DNA of 64,000 bases from Hyphomicrobiales bacterium. GTDB lineage: Bacteria; Pseudomonadota; Alphaproteobacteria; Rhizobiales; Beijerinckiaceae. This document shows, piece by piece, positions 34,589-44,583 of the stretch. Each line of letters starts with the position of its first letter. The first letter of the stretch is position 1. The notes beneath the pieces are model-generated. The model did not search any database. It was not told where the DNA came from and saw only the letters and a program-made list of their open reading frames with translations. The translations under genes were made by a program, and so were the position numbers. The stretch lies in the NCBI GenBank assembly GCA_027488155.1, contig JAIYCE010000037.1, forward strand, positions 51,740-115,739, in the 5' to 3' direction.

Positions 34589-36862
34589 CTACAGCGGCAG
34601 ATCGTGCGCAGCGGCAAAAGCGGCAATATCAGGGCGCAGCGTCGTGACACGTCGGCCATCGGCAAGCGCCGCCTCGATCATCATCCGTAAAGGCGCGATC
34701 TGCGCAGAAAGAATAGCAGCTTTTACAGGGCCGATCGAAGCCGGCGACATCGACAGGGCGCGGTAGCCAAGCGCGACGAGCACTAAAGCTTCAAGCGGCT
34801 TACCACCCAATTCACCACACAACGTCACAGGAATACCCGCTTTGCGCCCCGCATCGGCAATGTGCTTGAGAACACGCAAAGGGGCTGGCGCCAATGGATC
34901 GAAGCGATGCGCCATCGCTGGATTTTCACGATCCGCCGCAAAGAGGAATTGCATCAGATCGTTCGAACCGACCGAGAGGAAATCGGCGCAACGCGCCATT
35001 TCTTCGATCTCGAACAAGAGTGACGGAACTTCCACCATCACGCCCAGTTGCGTCTGGGCAGGATGCTCATAACCATGCCGCGTGAGATAAGCCATCTCGC
35101 GCTCAAAAATATCACGCGCCCGATGAAATTCATCCACGGTCGAAATCATCGGGAACATAATCTTGACATGACGGCCCGACGCAGCCTTGAGCAAGGCGCG
35201 CAATTGCGCACGCAAGAGGCCGGGGCGATCCAATCCGATACGGATAGCACGCCAGCCGAGCGCGGGATTTTCTTCCTCGCCCGTGAGAAGATAGGGAAGC
35301 ACCTTATCGCCGCCAATATCGAGCGTGCGAAAGGTGACCGGGCGCGAGCCTGCGGCATCAAGCACTTTGCGATAGAGCTCAATCTGCTCATTTGTCCGCG
35401 GTAGCTTTTCTGCCACCATGAATTGCAATTCGGTGCGGAATAAGCCGACCCCTGCAGCGCCCGTCTCGTCGATATGCGCCAGATCGACGATGAGTCCTGC
35501 ATTGAGATGCAAGTCGACAGTCACGCCATCCTGTGTCACGGCAGGCACATCGCGCAATCTGCGATATTGCTCCTGCCGCTTGGCACGCAGACGCGCTTTT
35601 TCGGCAAAAGCGGATTCGACATCGGGCTGCGGACGAATATGGACGTCCGCCGTACCGCCATCGATGATAATTGCATCGCCCGTTTCGACGAGGCTCGTCA
35701 CATTATCGACATTGCCGACAGCGGGAATGCCAAGCGCGCGCGCAACAATAGCGATATGGCTCGTTGGTCCGCCTTCTTCCAAAACGAGGCCGCGCAGTTT
35801 CGCCCGATCATAATCGAGCAAAGCTGCAGGCCCCATGGAGCGAGCAATCACAATCGCGTTGTCGGGCAGCGCAGACTGCTTAGCCACAAGCTCCTGCCCC
35901 ATCAGGCGATGCAGCAGACGATTGGCAAGCTCGTCGAGATCGTGCAAACGCTCGCGCAAATAGGGATCGGTCTGGCGCAACATGCGCGCGCGATTATCCG
36001 ATTGCACGCGCTCGACGGCAGCTTCGGCCGTCAATCCACTGGTGACAGCCTCACGCAATCGCCGCATCCAACCCGGATCATGGGCGAACATGCGGAAAGT
36101 TTCGAGCACTTCACGATGCTCGCCCCCATGGGCGAGATCGCCGCGATCGAGCAATTGATCGAGGGATGCCCGCAGATCGGCGAGCGATTCCTCCAACCGC
36201 TTCAACTCGCTGCCCGGATCGTCCGCGATGATGTTGCCGATAACGACGCGCGGTTCATGCAAGACGACATGACCAAGCCCCACGCCATCGGCGAGACTTT
36301 GTCCGCCGAGATGCAAAGACTTGCGGAGCGCAATGTCTTGCCCTGGGCGGGCCAGTGCCTGCAATTCGCCCGAGGCCAACATTTCGGCGAGCACCATCGC
36401 CGTGGTTTGCAGCGCCTCGACCTCTTCTTCCGAATAGGTGCGGCTCGCGCGGTTCTGCACGACGAGCACACCGAGCAGATTGCCCGCGCGCAACACCGGC
36501 ACGCCGAGGAAGGATTGATAGATCTCTTCGCCCGTCTCCGGCTTGTAGGAATAGGCGGGATGGTTCTGAGCATCGGACAGGTTGAGCGGTTCGGCTTCGG
36601 CCGCGATCATGCCAACAAGGCCCTCGCCCTGCCGCATGGTGGTCACGTGTACCGCCTCGCGCTTCAAACCTTCGGTGGCAAAAAGTTCGAGAGTGCCATC
36701 CGCCCGCATCACATAGAAGGAGCAGACCTCGGCCACCATGTTGGCGGCAATGATGACAACGATCTTGTCGAGACGCACCTGTGCGCCCACCGGCTCCGCC
36801 ATGACTTCGCGGAGACGGCGGAGCAAAAGGCGAGGTCCGCCAAGTGCGCCGCGCATCGGCAT
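34589..36862 (-). CDS. ptsP: Nitrogen-PTS enzyme I (PEP-protein phosphotransferase PtsP)
   Basis: 757 residues from the ATG at 36862; a TTG start 42 bases earlier is in frame but less likely. Domain order: GAF sensor (about 20-165), PEP-utiliser swivel domain with phospho-histidine His369 in GGPTSHIAIVARALG, then the TIM-barrel PEP-binding domain (GVGLFRTELQFM, LSVGSNDLMQFLFAADR, CGELGG). It starts the regulatory PTS-Ntr relay to NPr and EIIA-Ntr, linking nitrogen and carbon status to potassium and stress control. It follows lysC by 145 bases in the conserved order lysC-ptsP-prfA. Confidence 0.95.
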   Translation of the reverse strand: MPMRGALGGPRLLLRRLREVMAEPVGAQVRLDKIVVIIAANMVAEVCSFYVMRADGTLELFATEGLKREAVHVTTMRQGEGLVGMIAAEAEPLNLSDAQNHPAYSYKPETGEEIYQSFLGVPVLRAGNLLGVLVVQNRASRTYSEEEVEALQTTAMVLAEMLASGELQALARPGQDIALRKSLHLGGQSLADGVGLGHVVLHEPRVVIGNIIADDPGSELKRLEESLADLRASLDQLLDRGDLAHGGEHREVLETFRMFAHDPGWMRRLREAVTSGLTAEAAVERVQSDNRARMLRQTDPYLRERLHDLDELANRLLHRLMGQELVAKQSALPDNAIVIARSMGPAALLDYDRAKLRGLVLEEGGPTSHIAIVARALGIPAVGNVDNVTSLVETGDAIIIDGGTADVHIRPQPDVESAFAEKARLRAKRQEQYRRLRDVPAVTQDGVTVDLHLNAGLIVDLAHIDETGAAGVGLFRTELQFMVAEKLPRTNEQIELYRKVLDAAGSRPVTFRTLDIGGDKVLPYLLTGEEENPALGWRAIRIGLDRPGLLRAQLRALLKAASGRHVKIMFPMISTVDEFHRARDIFEREMAYLTRHGYEHPAQTQLGVMVEVPSLLFEIEEMARCADFLSVGSNDLMQFLFAADRENPAMAHRFDPLAPAPLRVLKHIADAGRKAGIPVTLCGELGGKPLEALVLVALGYRALSMSPASIGPVKAAILSAQIAPLRMMIEAALADGRRVTTLRPDIAAFAAAHDLPL

Positions 36863-37007
36863 AGATCGATCCCGTCTGGCCCCGAGGAGCCCTTCCCTGC
36901 CCAAAGAGGCGGCAGCAAGCCGTCCTCTTCCCCCGCTTTAGCGAGGCATAACGATCAATGCAAAGCCTGGACCGCGACGGAAGCCCAATCCCGTCTAAAG
37001 AGACGGG

Positions 37008-38243
37008 TCAGGCCGCGTCCAAGCCGTAAAGGGAATGTAGGGTCCTGACCGCCAATTCAGTATAGGCGGCGTCGATCAGAAGCGAGAATTTGATCTCGGA
37101 TGTGGTAATCGCTCTAATGTTGATGCCTTTTTCGGCAAAGGCCTTGAACGCCCGTGCCGCCACCCCGGCATGGGAGCGCATGCCGATGCCGATGGCCGAG
37201 ACCTTTACAAGGTCGCGCGCCCCTTCGAGGGCCCCAAAGCCGATATCGGCTTTCCGCTCTTCGAGCAGCGACATGGCACGCTCGAAATCCGCCGTCGGAA
37301 CAGTGAAGGTGATGTCCGTCGTGGTCGTGTTGTCTGACGTGACCTGAATGATCATGTCGACATTGATGTTGGCCTCGGCCAGCGGCACGAAGATGGCCGC
37401 CGCCACGCCCGGCTTGTCGGCAACGCGGCGGAGCGTGATCTGGGCTTCGTCCTTCGAATAGGCGATGCCGGTGACGATCTGCTGTTCCATAATCTCTTCC
37501 TCGTCGCAGATGAGGGTGCCAGGCGTGGGATTGGCGGGGTCGTCGAAAGAGGAGCGCACATAGGTACGCACCTTGTGCACCATGGCGAGTTCGACCGAGC
37601 GCACCTGAAGAACCTTGGCACCGAGTGACGCCATTTCGAGCATTTCCTCGAAAGCCACTTTCTCAAGCCGGCGGGCCTTGGAGACGATGCGCGGATCGGT
37701 CGTGTAGACGCCGTCCACATCCGTGTAGATATCGCAGCGCTCGGCCCCAATGGCAGCAGCAATGGCCACAGCCGACGTATCGGAGCCGCCACGGCCCAGC
37801 GTCGTCAGACGACCCGTTTCGGCATGAATGCCTTGGAAGCCTGCAATCACCGCCACTTCGCCGCGCTTGAAGCCTTGATCGAGGTTGGCACCATCGATCC
37901 CCGCAATGCGGGCCGAGCCATGCGCGTCCGACGTCAGGAGCGGGATCTGCCAGCCCTGCCAAGAGCGGGCGGGGATGCCCATATCCTGCAGCACGATAGC
38001 CAAGAGACCAGACGTGACCTGCTCGCCCGAGGCAACAACGGCATCATATTCGCGCGGATCGTAGAGTTTCGAACCCTCATTGACCCAACCGACGAGTTCG
38101 TTGGTCTTGCCGGCCATGGCGGAGACCACAACGGCAACCTGATGGCCCGCCTCCACTTCGCGCCGCACATGCTGTGCGACGTTGCGGATGCGCTCCATAT
38201 TCGCGACGGACGTGCCGCCGAATTTCATGACAAGACGGGCCAT
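37008..38243 (-). CDS. lysC: Aspartate kinase
   Basis: 411 residues from the ATG at 38243 (MARLVMKFGGTSVANMERI); an in-frame upstream start is unlikely. Amino-acid-kinase domain with KFGGTSV and GRGGSDTSAVAIAAA, followed by two ACT domains (about 265-411) that sense lysine and threonine. It is the first enzyme of the aspartate family pathway and feeds Asd. Length matches monofunctional class beta-type aspartokinases. It is divergent from ubiG with a 146-base shared region. Confidence 0.96.
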   Translation of the reverse strand: MARLVMKFGGTSVANMERIRNVAQHVRREVEAGHQVAVVVSAMAGKTNELVGWVNEGSKLYDPREYDAVVASGEQVTSGLLAIVLQDMGIPARSWQGWQIPLLTSDAHGSARIAGIDGANLDQGFKRGEVAVIAGFQGIHAETGRLTTLGRGGSDTSAVAIAAAIGAERCDIYTDVDGVYTTDPRIVSKARRLEKVAFEEMLEMASLGAKVLQVRSVELAMVHKVRTYVRSSFDDPANPTPGTLICDEEEIMEQQIVTGIAYSKDEAQITLRRVADKPGVAAAIFVPLAEANINVDMIIQVTSDNTTTTDITFTVPTADFERAMSLLEERKADIGFGALEGARDLVKVSAIGIGMRSHAGVAARAFKAFAEKGINIRAITTSEIKFSLLIDAAYTELAVRTLHSLYGLDAA

Positions 38244-38389
38244 GAGGGGTCCGGACGTTGATTTTGGGATTTCGGTCGCGTTTGAGGCTAACGCGCTTGC
38301 GTCGCGCCGCAACCCGGCCGAAAAGAGCGCTCTTCCATGACGGCCATGCCCGGGCCTGTCAATCACCCGTCCGGCTCAAGGAGCGGAAA

Positions 38390-39130
38390 ATGACCACCGA
38401 AACGCAAGGCACCACCATCGACCCCGCCGAAGTGGCCCGTTTCGAGAGGATCGCCCGGACCTGGTGGGACGCCAAAGGCCCGATGAAGACGCTGCATAAG
38501 TTCAATCCGGTGCGGCTCGCCTATATCCGCGATCAAGTCGCCGACCATTGGAACCGCGACACGCGCGACGGCAATACGCTTGCAGGCCTCTCGCTGGTCG
38601 ATGTCGGCTGCGGCGGCGGGCTCCTGTGCGAACCGCTCGCCCGCCTTGGCGCCACCGTCACAGGCATCGACCCCGCCCCGACCAATGTGGAGGTCGCCAA
38701 GCTCCACTCCGCCGAAAGCGGCGTGCCGGTCACCTACCGCCAAGCGACGATCGAGCAATTGGTCGCCGAAGGGCAGAGCTTCGACATCGTGCTCGCCATG
38801 GAAGTCGTCGAACATGTCGCCGATGTCGAAGAATTTGTTCGCGCCTGCACCGCCGCCGTCAAACCGGGCGGGCTGTTGTTCATGGCAACGCTCAACCGCA
38901 CCATGAAAGCGTTCGCGCTCGCCATTGTCGGGGCCGAATATATTTTAGGCTGGCTGCCGAAAGGCACACATCAATGGGACAAATTCGTCACGCCGAAAGA
39001 ATTGTCAGACGCGATTGCGCGCGGCGGCCTTGAAGTGTTCGACGAAAAGGGCGTTGTTTATAATCCCCTATCCGACAAATGGTCGATCTCGCGCGACCGC
39101 GACGTGAACTACATGGTCGTGGCGAAATAG
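38390..39130 (+). CDS. ubiG: Ubiquinone biosynthesis O-methyltransferase UbiG
   Basis: 246 residues from the ATG at 38390, which has a strong AAGGAGCGG site. It starts TTETQGTTIDPAEVARFERIA, then the SAM motif VDVGCGGGLLCEPLARLGA, and the UbiG-specific ATLNRTMKAFALAIVGAEYI helix thought to contact the membrane. It performs both O-methylations of ubiquinone synthesis. Its opposite orientation to lysC is a conserved pairing. A perfect 18-bp hairpin lies just after its stop. Confidence 0.96.
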   Translation: MTTETQGTTIDPAEVARFERIARTWWDAKGPMKTLHKFNPVRLAYIRDQVADHWNRDTRDGNTLAGLSLVDVGCGGGLLCEPLARLGATVTGIDPAPTNVEVAKLHSAESGVPVTYRQATIEQLVAEGQSFDIVLAMEVVEHVADVEEFVRACTAAVKPGGLLFMATLNRTMKAFALAIVGAEYILGWLPKGTHQWDKFVTPKELSDAIARGGLEVFDEKGVVYNPLSDKWSISRDRDVNYMVVAK

Positions 39131-39141
39131 ATTGCGTGCGC

Positions 39142-39181
39142 TTTTGTGGCTGCCGCCGGGAAGCCGGCGGCAGCCACAAAA
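39142..39181. terminator. Strong bidirectional terminator between ubiG and the aldo/keto reductase
   Basis: A perfect 18-bp stem (TTTTGTGGCTGCCGCCGG and its complement) with a GAAG loop. The outer A/T pairs give a T-rich end on both strands. It separates convergent genes; its right edge abuts the stop of the aldo/keto reductase. Confidence 0.88.
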
Positions 39182-40231
39182 TTATGGCGCCGGATTCATA
39201 TGCACTTGATGGATCGCGTCGATGCGATCGATCACGTCTTGCGACAGCGTCACATACGCCGATGCGATGTCGTGCTTGAGCTGATCTATTTTCGTTGCGC
39301 CAATGATATTCGACGTCACGAAGGGACGGTCATTCACGAAAGCGAGCGCAATCGTCGTCAGATCCATGCCGACATCTTGCGCTAATTTCCAATAGGCTTC
39401 GATGGCCTCGGCTGAACCGGGCTTCTCATAACGCTGACCGCGATTGAAGAGCGTCGTACGCGCGCCAGCCGGGCGTGCACCATTCCGATATTTGCCGGTG
39501 AGATAACCCTGCGCCAAAGGCGAATAGGCGAGCAGAGAAATCTGTTCGCGATAGCTGACTTCTGCCAACGCCACTTCGTAAGTGCGGTTCAAAAGATTGT
39601 ACGCGTTCTGGATCGATGCCATGCGGGGCAACCCGCGCGCGTCCGATTCATGCATGAATTTCATCGTGCCCCACGCACTCTCATTCGAGAGGCCGATATG
39701 GCGTATCTTGCCCGCCTTCACGAAGCCGTTAAGCGTCTCGAGAACCGCGTGGAACGAATTCACGATCGCGCTCTCGAACTCGGCCTGCTTGTAATGCGTC
39801 GGGTTCGAACCCCACGGCATCGGACGATCCGGCCAATGCAACTGATAGACATCGATGTAATCGGTTTGCAGACGCTTCAAGCTTTGCTCGAGCGCGTAGG
39901 TCATGTCCTCTTTCGACAATTCCGCCGGACGGCCATTGCGGAACCAATCCATCGGCGTGCGGCCGACGACCTTCGAGGCGAGGATTACCTTGTCGCGATT
40001 GTTGCGCGCCTTGAACCAAGTCCCGATGATGCGCTCCGTCGAGCCTTGCGTCTCGGCCTTCGGCGGGATCGAATAAAGTTCAGCCGTGTCGAAGAAATTG
40101 ATGCCTTGGTCGAGCGCATAATCCATCTGCTCGTGACCTTCGGCTTCCGTGTTCTGTTCGCCCCATGTCATGGTGCCGAGACAGATTTTGCTGACCTTCA
40201 GGCCGGTACGGCCAAGGGCGCGATATTCCAT
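39182..40231 (-). CDS. Aldo/keto reductase, Tas-like
   Basis: 349 residues with the AKR barrel. The catalytic tetrad is visible: Asp and Tyr in FFDTAELYSIPP, Lys in VILASKVVGR, His in VYQLHWPDR. The Tas subfamily is indicated by the PPKAETQGSTERIIG segment and the NADPH site motif near the end (NIIGATKIDQL). It reduces small aldehydes or ketones with NADPH in the cytoplasm; the natural substrate is unknown. It is a single gene between the ubiG terminator and the tesA-like gene. Confidence 0.92.
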   Translation of the reverse strand: MEYRALGRTGLKVSKICLGTMTWGEQNTEAEGHEQMDYALDQGINFFDTAELYSIPPKAETQGSTERIIGTWFKARNNRDKVILASKVVGRTPMDWFRNGRPAELSKEDMTYALEQSLKRLQTDYIDVYQLHWPDRPMPWGSNPTHYKQAEFESAIVNSFHAVLETLNGFVKAGKIRHIGLSNESAWGTMKFMHESDARGLPRMASIQNAYNLLNRTYEVALAEVSYREQISLLAYSPLAQGYLTGKYRNGARPAGARTTLFNRGQRYEKPGSAEAIEAYWKLAQDVGMDLTTIALAFVNDRPFVTSNIIGATKIDQLKHDIASAYVTLSQDVIDRIDAIHQVHMNPAP

Positions 40232-40317
40232 CGGGATATACTCCGGGACAGGACCACCCCGGATGGGGCGGCAAAAAGCCGCCCTTCAAAGCATAAGCGC
40301 CGCCTTGGCGCCAGACC

Positions 40318-41010
40318 TCAGCCGCCGCTTTGAATCTGGCGAATGAAATCCTCGACGGTTGGCAGGATGTTCTTGACGATGACAGCCACCCCTTCGGCAT
40401 TGGGGTGTATGCCATCCGGCAGATTGAGCTTCGGATCGCCGGCCACACCCTGAAGGAAGAAGGGGTAATAGGTGGCATTGAACTGCGACGCGAGGGGCCG
40501 ATACATGCCGTCGAACAATTTCACGTAATTCTCGCCCATATTGCGGGGCGCGAGCATCCCAGCCAGCAGCACAGGGATTCCACGGTCCTGCAGCCTCTGG
40601 AGCATGATGCGGAAATTGTTCTCGGTCAGGCCGGGATCGACGCCGCGCAGCGCATCATTGGCCCCAAGCTCCATGATGACGCCGTCAATGCCATCGGGAA
40701 TGGACCAGTCGAGCCGCGCCATAGCCGACGTCGTGGTATCGCCCGAAACCCCAGCATTGATGATCTCGACATCGAAGCCTTTGGCCCGGAGTGCCTTCTC
40801 CAATTGTGCGGGGAAAGCGGCTGCAGCCGAAAGATTGTAACCCGCCGTAAGACTGTCGCCAAAAGCGACAAGCTTGAGTTTGCGTTTCGCGGCCATGGCG
40901 GAGCCTCCGGTGGCTGCGGCCAAAAGAGTCAGGCCGATTGCCGCAAGAAAGCCACGCCGCGCCTTTACGGCAGCCTTGCTGCCCCCATATGGGATTTTCA
41001 TCTGTGTCAT
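40318..41010 (-). CDS. tesA: SGNH/GDSL-family arylesterase (TesA-like), secreted
   Basis: 230 residues with a signal sequence or Tat-like leader (VKARRGFLAAIGLTLLAAA). SGNH blocks are in order: FGDSLTAGYNL with nucleophile Ser53, NAGVSGDTT, GANDALRG, and the catalytic pair in PDGIHPNAEG. TesA-like enzymes hydrolyse acyl esters and thioesters in the periplasm. Start may be 41010 or 41001; neither has a clear ribosome-binding site. It is divergent from a ybbA-like gene whose ATG is only 17 bases away, matching the E. coli tesA//ybbA-ybbP arrangement. Confidence 0.88.
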   Translation of the reverse strand: MTQMKIPYGGSKAAVKARRGFLAAIGLTLLAAATGGSAMAAKRKLKLVAFGDSLTAGYNLSAAAAFPAQLEKALRAKGFDVEIINAGVSGDTTTSAMARLDWSIPDGIDGVIMELGANDALRGVDPGLTENNFRIMLQRLQDRGIPVLLAGMLAPRNMGENYVKLFDGMYRPLASQFNATYYPFFLQGVAGDPKLNLPDGIHPNAEGVAVIVKNILPTVEDFIRQIQSGG

Positions 41011-41027
41011 CGCAAAGGCATATCGGC

Positions 41028-41750
41028 ATGCAAGCTGAGGCCGTCAAGGCAAACCCGTCCGTCCACGACCCTTTGGTTAAGATTGAGGCGCTCGATCTCA
41101 GTCTCGGGCGGGACGCATCGCGCGTCCACATCTTGAAATCGATCTCGCTCGAAATCGGGCGCGGCGAAGCAATCGGCCTTGTGGGGCCGTCCGGCTCCGG
41201 CAAATCGACCCTTTTAATGACTATGGCGGGGCTCGAACGCCCGGATAAAGGCCGGATCATCATCGATGGCGAAGACCTATCGAGCCTTGATGAGGATGGG
41301 CTTGCGCGCTTCCGCGGCCGCAACATCGGCATTGTGTTTCAGTCTTTCCATCTGATCCCGACGATGACGGCGCTTGAGAATGTTGCCGTGCCGCTCGAAC
41401 TCGCCGGCGACGATGACGCGTTCGACCGCGCCGCCGATGAACTCAAAGCCGTTGGTTTAGGTGCCCGCCTCTCCCATTACCCGGCGCAATTGTCGGGCGG
41501 CGAGCAGCAACGTGTGGCGCTGGCCCGCGCCCTCGTTGTCGACCCGGCCCTCCTGATTGCCGATGAGCCGACCGGCAACCTCGACGAGGCCACCGGCAAA
41601 GGTATTGTTGAACTTCTGTTTCAATTGAAAACAGAACGGGGCGCGACACTCGTTCTCGTTACGCATGATCCCGGCCTTGCCGCGCAATGTGACCGCGTAA
41701 TCCGTTTGCGTTCGGGTCAGATCGAAGACCGCACAACAATCGGGGCCTGA
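41028..41750 (+). CDS. ybbA: ABC transporter ATPase, YbbA/LolD-type
   Basis: 240 residues from the ATG at 41028 with AAAGG upstream. Walker [11 protein letters not shown]-loop [17 protein letters not shown], signature [15 protein letters not shown], and Walker B with [13 protein letters not shown]. The [10 protein letters not shown] and QSFHLIP text is typical of LolD/MacB/YbbA ATPases that work with FtsX-type permeases. It precedes its permease by one base. Substrate unknown; the E. coli partner genes are ybbA-ybbP beside tesA. Confidence 0.9.
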   Translation: MQAEAVKANPSVHDPLVKIEALDLSLGRDASRVHILKSISLEIGRGEAIGLVGPSGSGKSTLLMTMAGLERPDKGRIIIDGEDLSSLDEDGLARFRGRNIGIVFQSFHLIPTMTALENVAVPLELAGDDDAFDRAADELKAVGLGARLSHYPAQLSGGEQQRVALARALVVDPALLIADEPTGNLDEATGKGIVELLFQLKTERGATLVLVTHDPGLAAQCDRVIRLRSGQIEDRTTIGA

Positions 41751-41751
41751 C

Positions 41752-44343
41752 GTGCAAATAACTCCTCGCCCCGATTATCCTCGCGCCAAGCATCGGCGCG
41801 CTTCTTCGCCATGGTCCGTGCTGTGGCGGTTCGCGCTGCGCAACCTGCAAGGCGGGTTGGAGGGCTTCCGTGTCTTCATTGCCTGCATCGCATTGGGTGT
41901 TGCCGCGATTACAGGCGTGTCATCACTCTCGAATGCGCTCAGCGATGGGCTTGGCAAGCAGGCGAAGACCATTCTTGGCGGCGATCTGTCTTTCTCGCGC
42001 ATTCATCGTGAAGCCACGCCAGAAGAACGCGCAAAATTTGCAACGCTCGGCCAAGTCTCGTTTGGCATCACAACACGCGCGATGGCGCGTCTACCGGATG
42101 ATGGCCAGGCCGCACTTGTCGAACTGAAAGCCGTGGATGGTCAATGGCCCCTGACGGGCCAACCCGATCTGTCGCCCGATCTGCCGCTTCAGGATTTATT
42201 TGCGGAATCGAATGGTGTTTTCGGTGCAGCTGCAGAACCGGCTTTGTTCGAGCGCTTGCAGATCAAGCCTGGCGCCCTTGTTATGATCGGCAATGCGACA
42301 TTCGCATTGAACGCAAAGCTGGAAAGCGAACCCGACAAGCTGGCCACCGGCATCGGCTTTGGCCCACGCTTTCTAACCAGTGAAGCCGGCTTACGTGCCT
42401 CGGGCCTTATCCAACCCGGCACGCTGGCGCGCTTCACCTATCGCATCTTGCTGCCTGGAAATGCCGACGAAGCGACCGCGAAAATACTCGGCAACAATTT
42501 GCGTGCGACCATGCCTGCCGGCGAATTCGACATGCGCACGCGGAGCAATGTCTCGCCGCAGTTCAACCGCAATGTCGAACGATTTACGCAATTTCTTGCT
42601 ATTGTTGGCTTCACCGCTTTGATTGTCGGCGGTGTTGGCGTTGCAAATGCCGTTGCCGCCTATGTCGAACGCCGCCGCCCAACCCTGGCAACGATGAAAA
42701 GCCTTGGCGCCACAGGCAGCGACGTTTTCTTGCTCGCCCTGATCGAGGTGATGCTGCTCGCGATGATTGGGATCGTTATTGGGCTTATAGCCGGTGCAGC
42801 GTTACCTTTCATCGTTGGTGCTTTATTCGGCGATCTTCTGCCTGTTGCACTCGACGCGCATGTTTATCCCGGCACACTTGCCTTGGGTGCAGTTTATGGG
42901 CTGCTTGCATCCCTCGTCTTCTCGCTCGGTCCACTTGGCCGCGTCCATGACGTGCCCGTTTCTGCGCTCTTCCGCGACCATGTCGAACTTGTCCACTCAT
43001 GGCCGCGCAAGCGCTATATTGCGGCACTTGTCGGTTCGGCCGCGTTATTGATCGGCCTCTCGATCATCTTTGCTTATGACAGACGCGTCGCCATCTTTGC
43101 TGCGCTTGGGGTGGCAGGCTCTTTTGTCATCCTGCGTCTGGTCGCCAGTGCCATCATGATGGTCGCGCGTGCCGTGCCAAGACCGAAATCGACGGTTTGG
43201 CGCCTTGCGATATCAAGCCTCTATAGGCCCGGAACGTTGACACCCTCGCTGGTGCTTTCGCTCGGGCTTGGCGTCGCGTTACTGGTTGCCGTCGCGCTGA
43301 TCGACGCCAACATTAATCGCCAACTCGGCGAAAGCCTGCCCGAGAAAGCGCCGAGCCTGTTCTTCGTTGATATTCCAAACAACAATGCCAGCGAGTTTGA
43401 CACCTTCATTCAGACCCGCGCGCCGCAAGGCAAGCTGGACCGCGTACCAATGATGCGCGGCCGAATAACAGGGCTGAACGGCGTCGATGCGAGCAAGATC
43501 AGCGCGCCCGAAAACGCCGCTTGGGTGCTCGAAGGCGATCGCGGCATCACTTATTCCGACAGGCTCCCCTCTGGCTCGAGCCTCATCGAAGGCGAATGGT
43601 GGCCGACAGATTACAAGGGCAAGCCCCTCGTTTCCTTCGATATAGAACTCGCCCGGTCGCTGAAGCTAAAAATCGGCGATACGTTGACGGTCAACGTGCT
43701 CGGACGCCCCATTGAGGCCACCGTTGCCAATCTGCGGCGGATCGACTGGCAATCTCTCGGCATTAATTTCGTAATGGTGTTTTCGCCGAACACATTTGCA
43801 GGCGCGCCAGCCACATCGCTCGCCACCCTGACCCTCCCGGATGGAGCACGCGCTCACGAGGCGGGATTGCTTGCCGACGTAGCCAGAACTTTCCCAATGG
43901 TGACCGCAATTGGGGTCCGCGAGGCGCTCGAACAGGTCAACAGCCTCGTATCGAAACTTGCCTTGGCTATTCGCGGAGCCAGCGCTGTTACAATCGTCGC
44001 CAGTGTGCTGGTCCTAGCGGGTGCGTTGGGAGCGGGGCAACGGGCTCGGATCGGGGATGCCGTGATCCTGAAGACGCTCGGCGCAACCCGTTTGAAACTC
44101 TTTGCAGCCTTTCTTCTAGAATATGGCCTCCTTGGCGCAGTTACGGCCTTGTTCGGCTTTCTAGCAGGCAGTCTTGCCGCATGGGCCATTGTCACGCGAT
44201 TGATGAATCTTGGTTTCCATTGGCTGATTGGGTCAGCGCTCTCGGCCTGTATTGTCGCGATAGTTGTGACGATCCTCTTTGGCCTCGTGGGAACATGGCG
44301 AATACTGTCACAAAAGCCGGCGCCTTATTTACGAAATCTTTAA
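41752..44343 (+). CDS. ybbP: FtsX-type ABC permease, YbbP-like
   Basis: 863 residues starting at a GTG one base after the ybbA stop. It has the YbbP layout: an N-terminal helix, large periplasmic domain, a block of three helices with FtsX domain (about 275-400), a second pair of helices (about 420-480), another periplasmic domain, and a C-terminal three-helix FtsX block. The text FRVFIACIALGVAAITGVSSL is typical. Such pairs are thought to extract or move lipids or lipoproteins; the exact substrate is unknown. It ends without an obvious terminator. Confidence 0.9.
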   Translation: MQITPRPDYPRAKHRRASSPWSVLWRFALRNLQGGLEGFRVFIACIALGVAAITGVSSLSNALSDGLGKQAKTILGGDLSFSRIHREATPEERAKFATLGQVSFGITTRAMARLPDDGQAALVELKAVDGQWPLTGQPDLSPDLPLQDLFAESNGVFGAAAEPALFERLQIKPGALVMIGNATFALNAKLESEPDKLATGIGFGPRFLTSEAGLRASGLIQPGTLARFTYRILLPGNADEATAKILGNNLRATMPAGEFDMRTRSNVSPQFNRNVERFTQFLAIVGFTALIVGGVGVANAVAAYVERRRPTLATMKSLGATGSDVFLLALIEVMLLAMIGIVIGLIAGAALPFIVGALFGDLLPVALDAHVYPGTLALGAVYGLLASLVFSLGPLGRVHDVPVSALFRDHVELVHSWPRKRYIAALVGSAALLIGLSIIFAYDRRVAIFAALGVAGSFVILRLVASAIMMVARAVPRPKSTVWRLAISSLYRPGTLTPSLVLSLGLGVALLVAVALIDANINRQLGESLPEKAPSLFFVDIPNNNASEFDTFIQTRAPQGKLDRVPMMRGRITGLNGVDASKISAPENAAWVLEGDRGITYSDRLPSGSSLIEGEWWPTDYKGKPLVSFDIELARSLKLKIGDTLTVNVLGRPIEATVANLRRIDWQSLGINFVMVFSPNTFAGAPATSLATLTLPDGARAHEAGLLADVARTFPMVTAIGVREALEQVNSLVSKLALAIRGASAVTIVASVLVLAGALGAGQRARIGDAVILKTLGATRLKLFAAFLLEYGLLGAVTALFGFLAGSLAAWAIVTRLMNLGFHWLIGSALSACIVAIVVTILFGLVGTWRILSQKPAPYLRNL

Positions 44344-44528
44344 GTAGTTGGCGCTCGAAAACCACATGTTTCCTATGTAAGTAACCGATGTTTCGCGCCT
44401 AACGCGGATGCAGCACTTCGCCGCACCCGTTCTAGACATGAATTGGCGCACAGAATCGTCCTCATACTTGCCGTTCTCCTTTGCGCTGCCCTTGTATTTC
44501 CACATTTGGTCTTCCATATTCTCTACAA

Positions 44529-44546
44529 CGCCGGGTGGACCCGGCG
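44529..44546 (+). promoter_or_regulatory. Hairpin in the leader of the Bax-inhibitor-like gene
   Basis: CGCCGGGT, GG, ACCCGGCG: a perfect 8-bp stem about 20 bases before the GAGAGGA ribosome-binding site. It could affect translation or be a protein-binding site. No T run follows. Confidence 0.35.
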
Positions 44547-44583
44547 GAGGGGATTTTCATCCGCTCTTCGAGAGGATCTTTCT

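Noticed and set aside
39797..39815. tRNA T-loop-like GGTTCGAACCCC
   Set aside because: It lies inside the aldo/keto reductase coding region and no acceptor, D or anticodon stems can be built around it.
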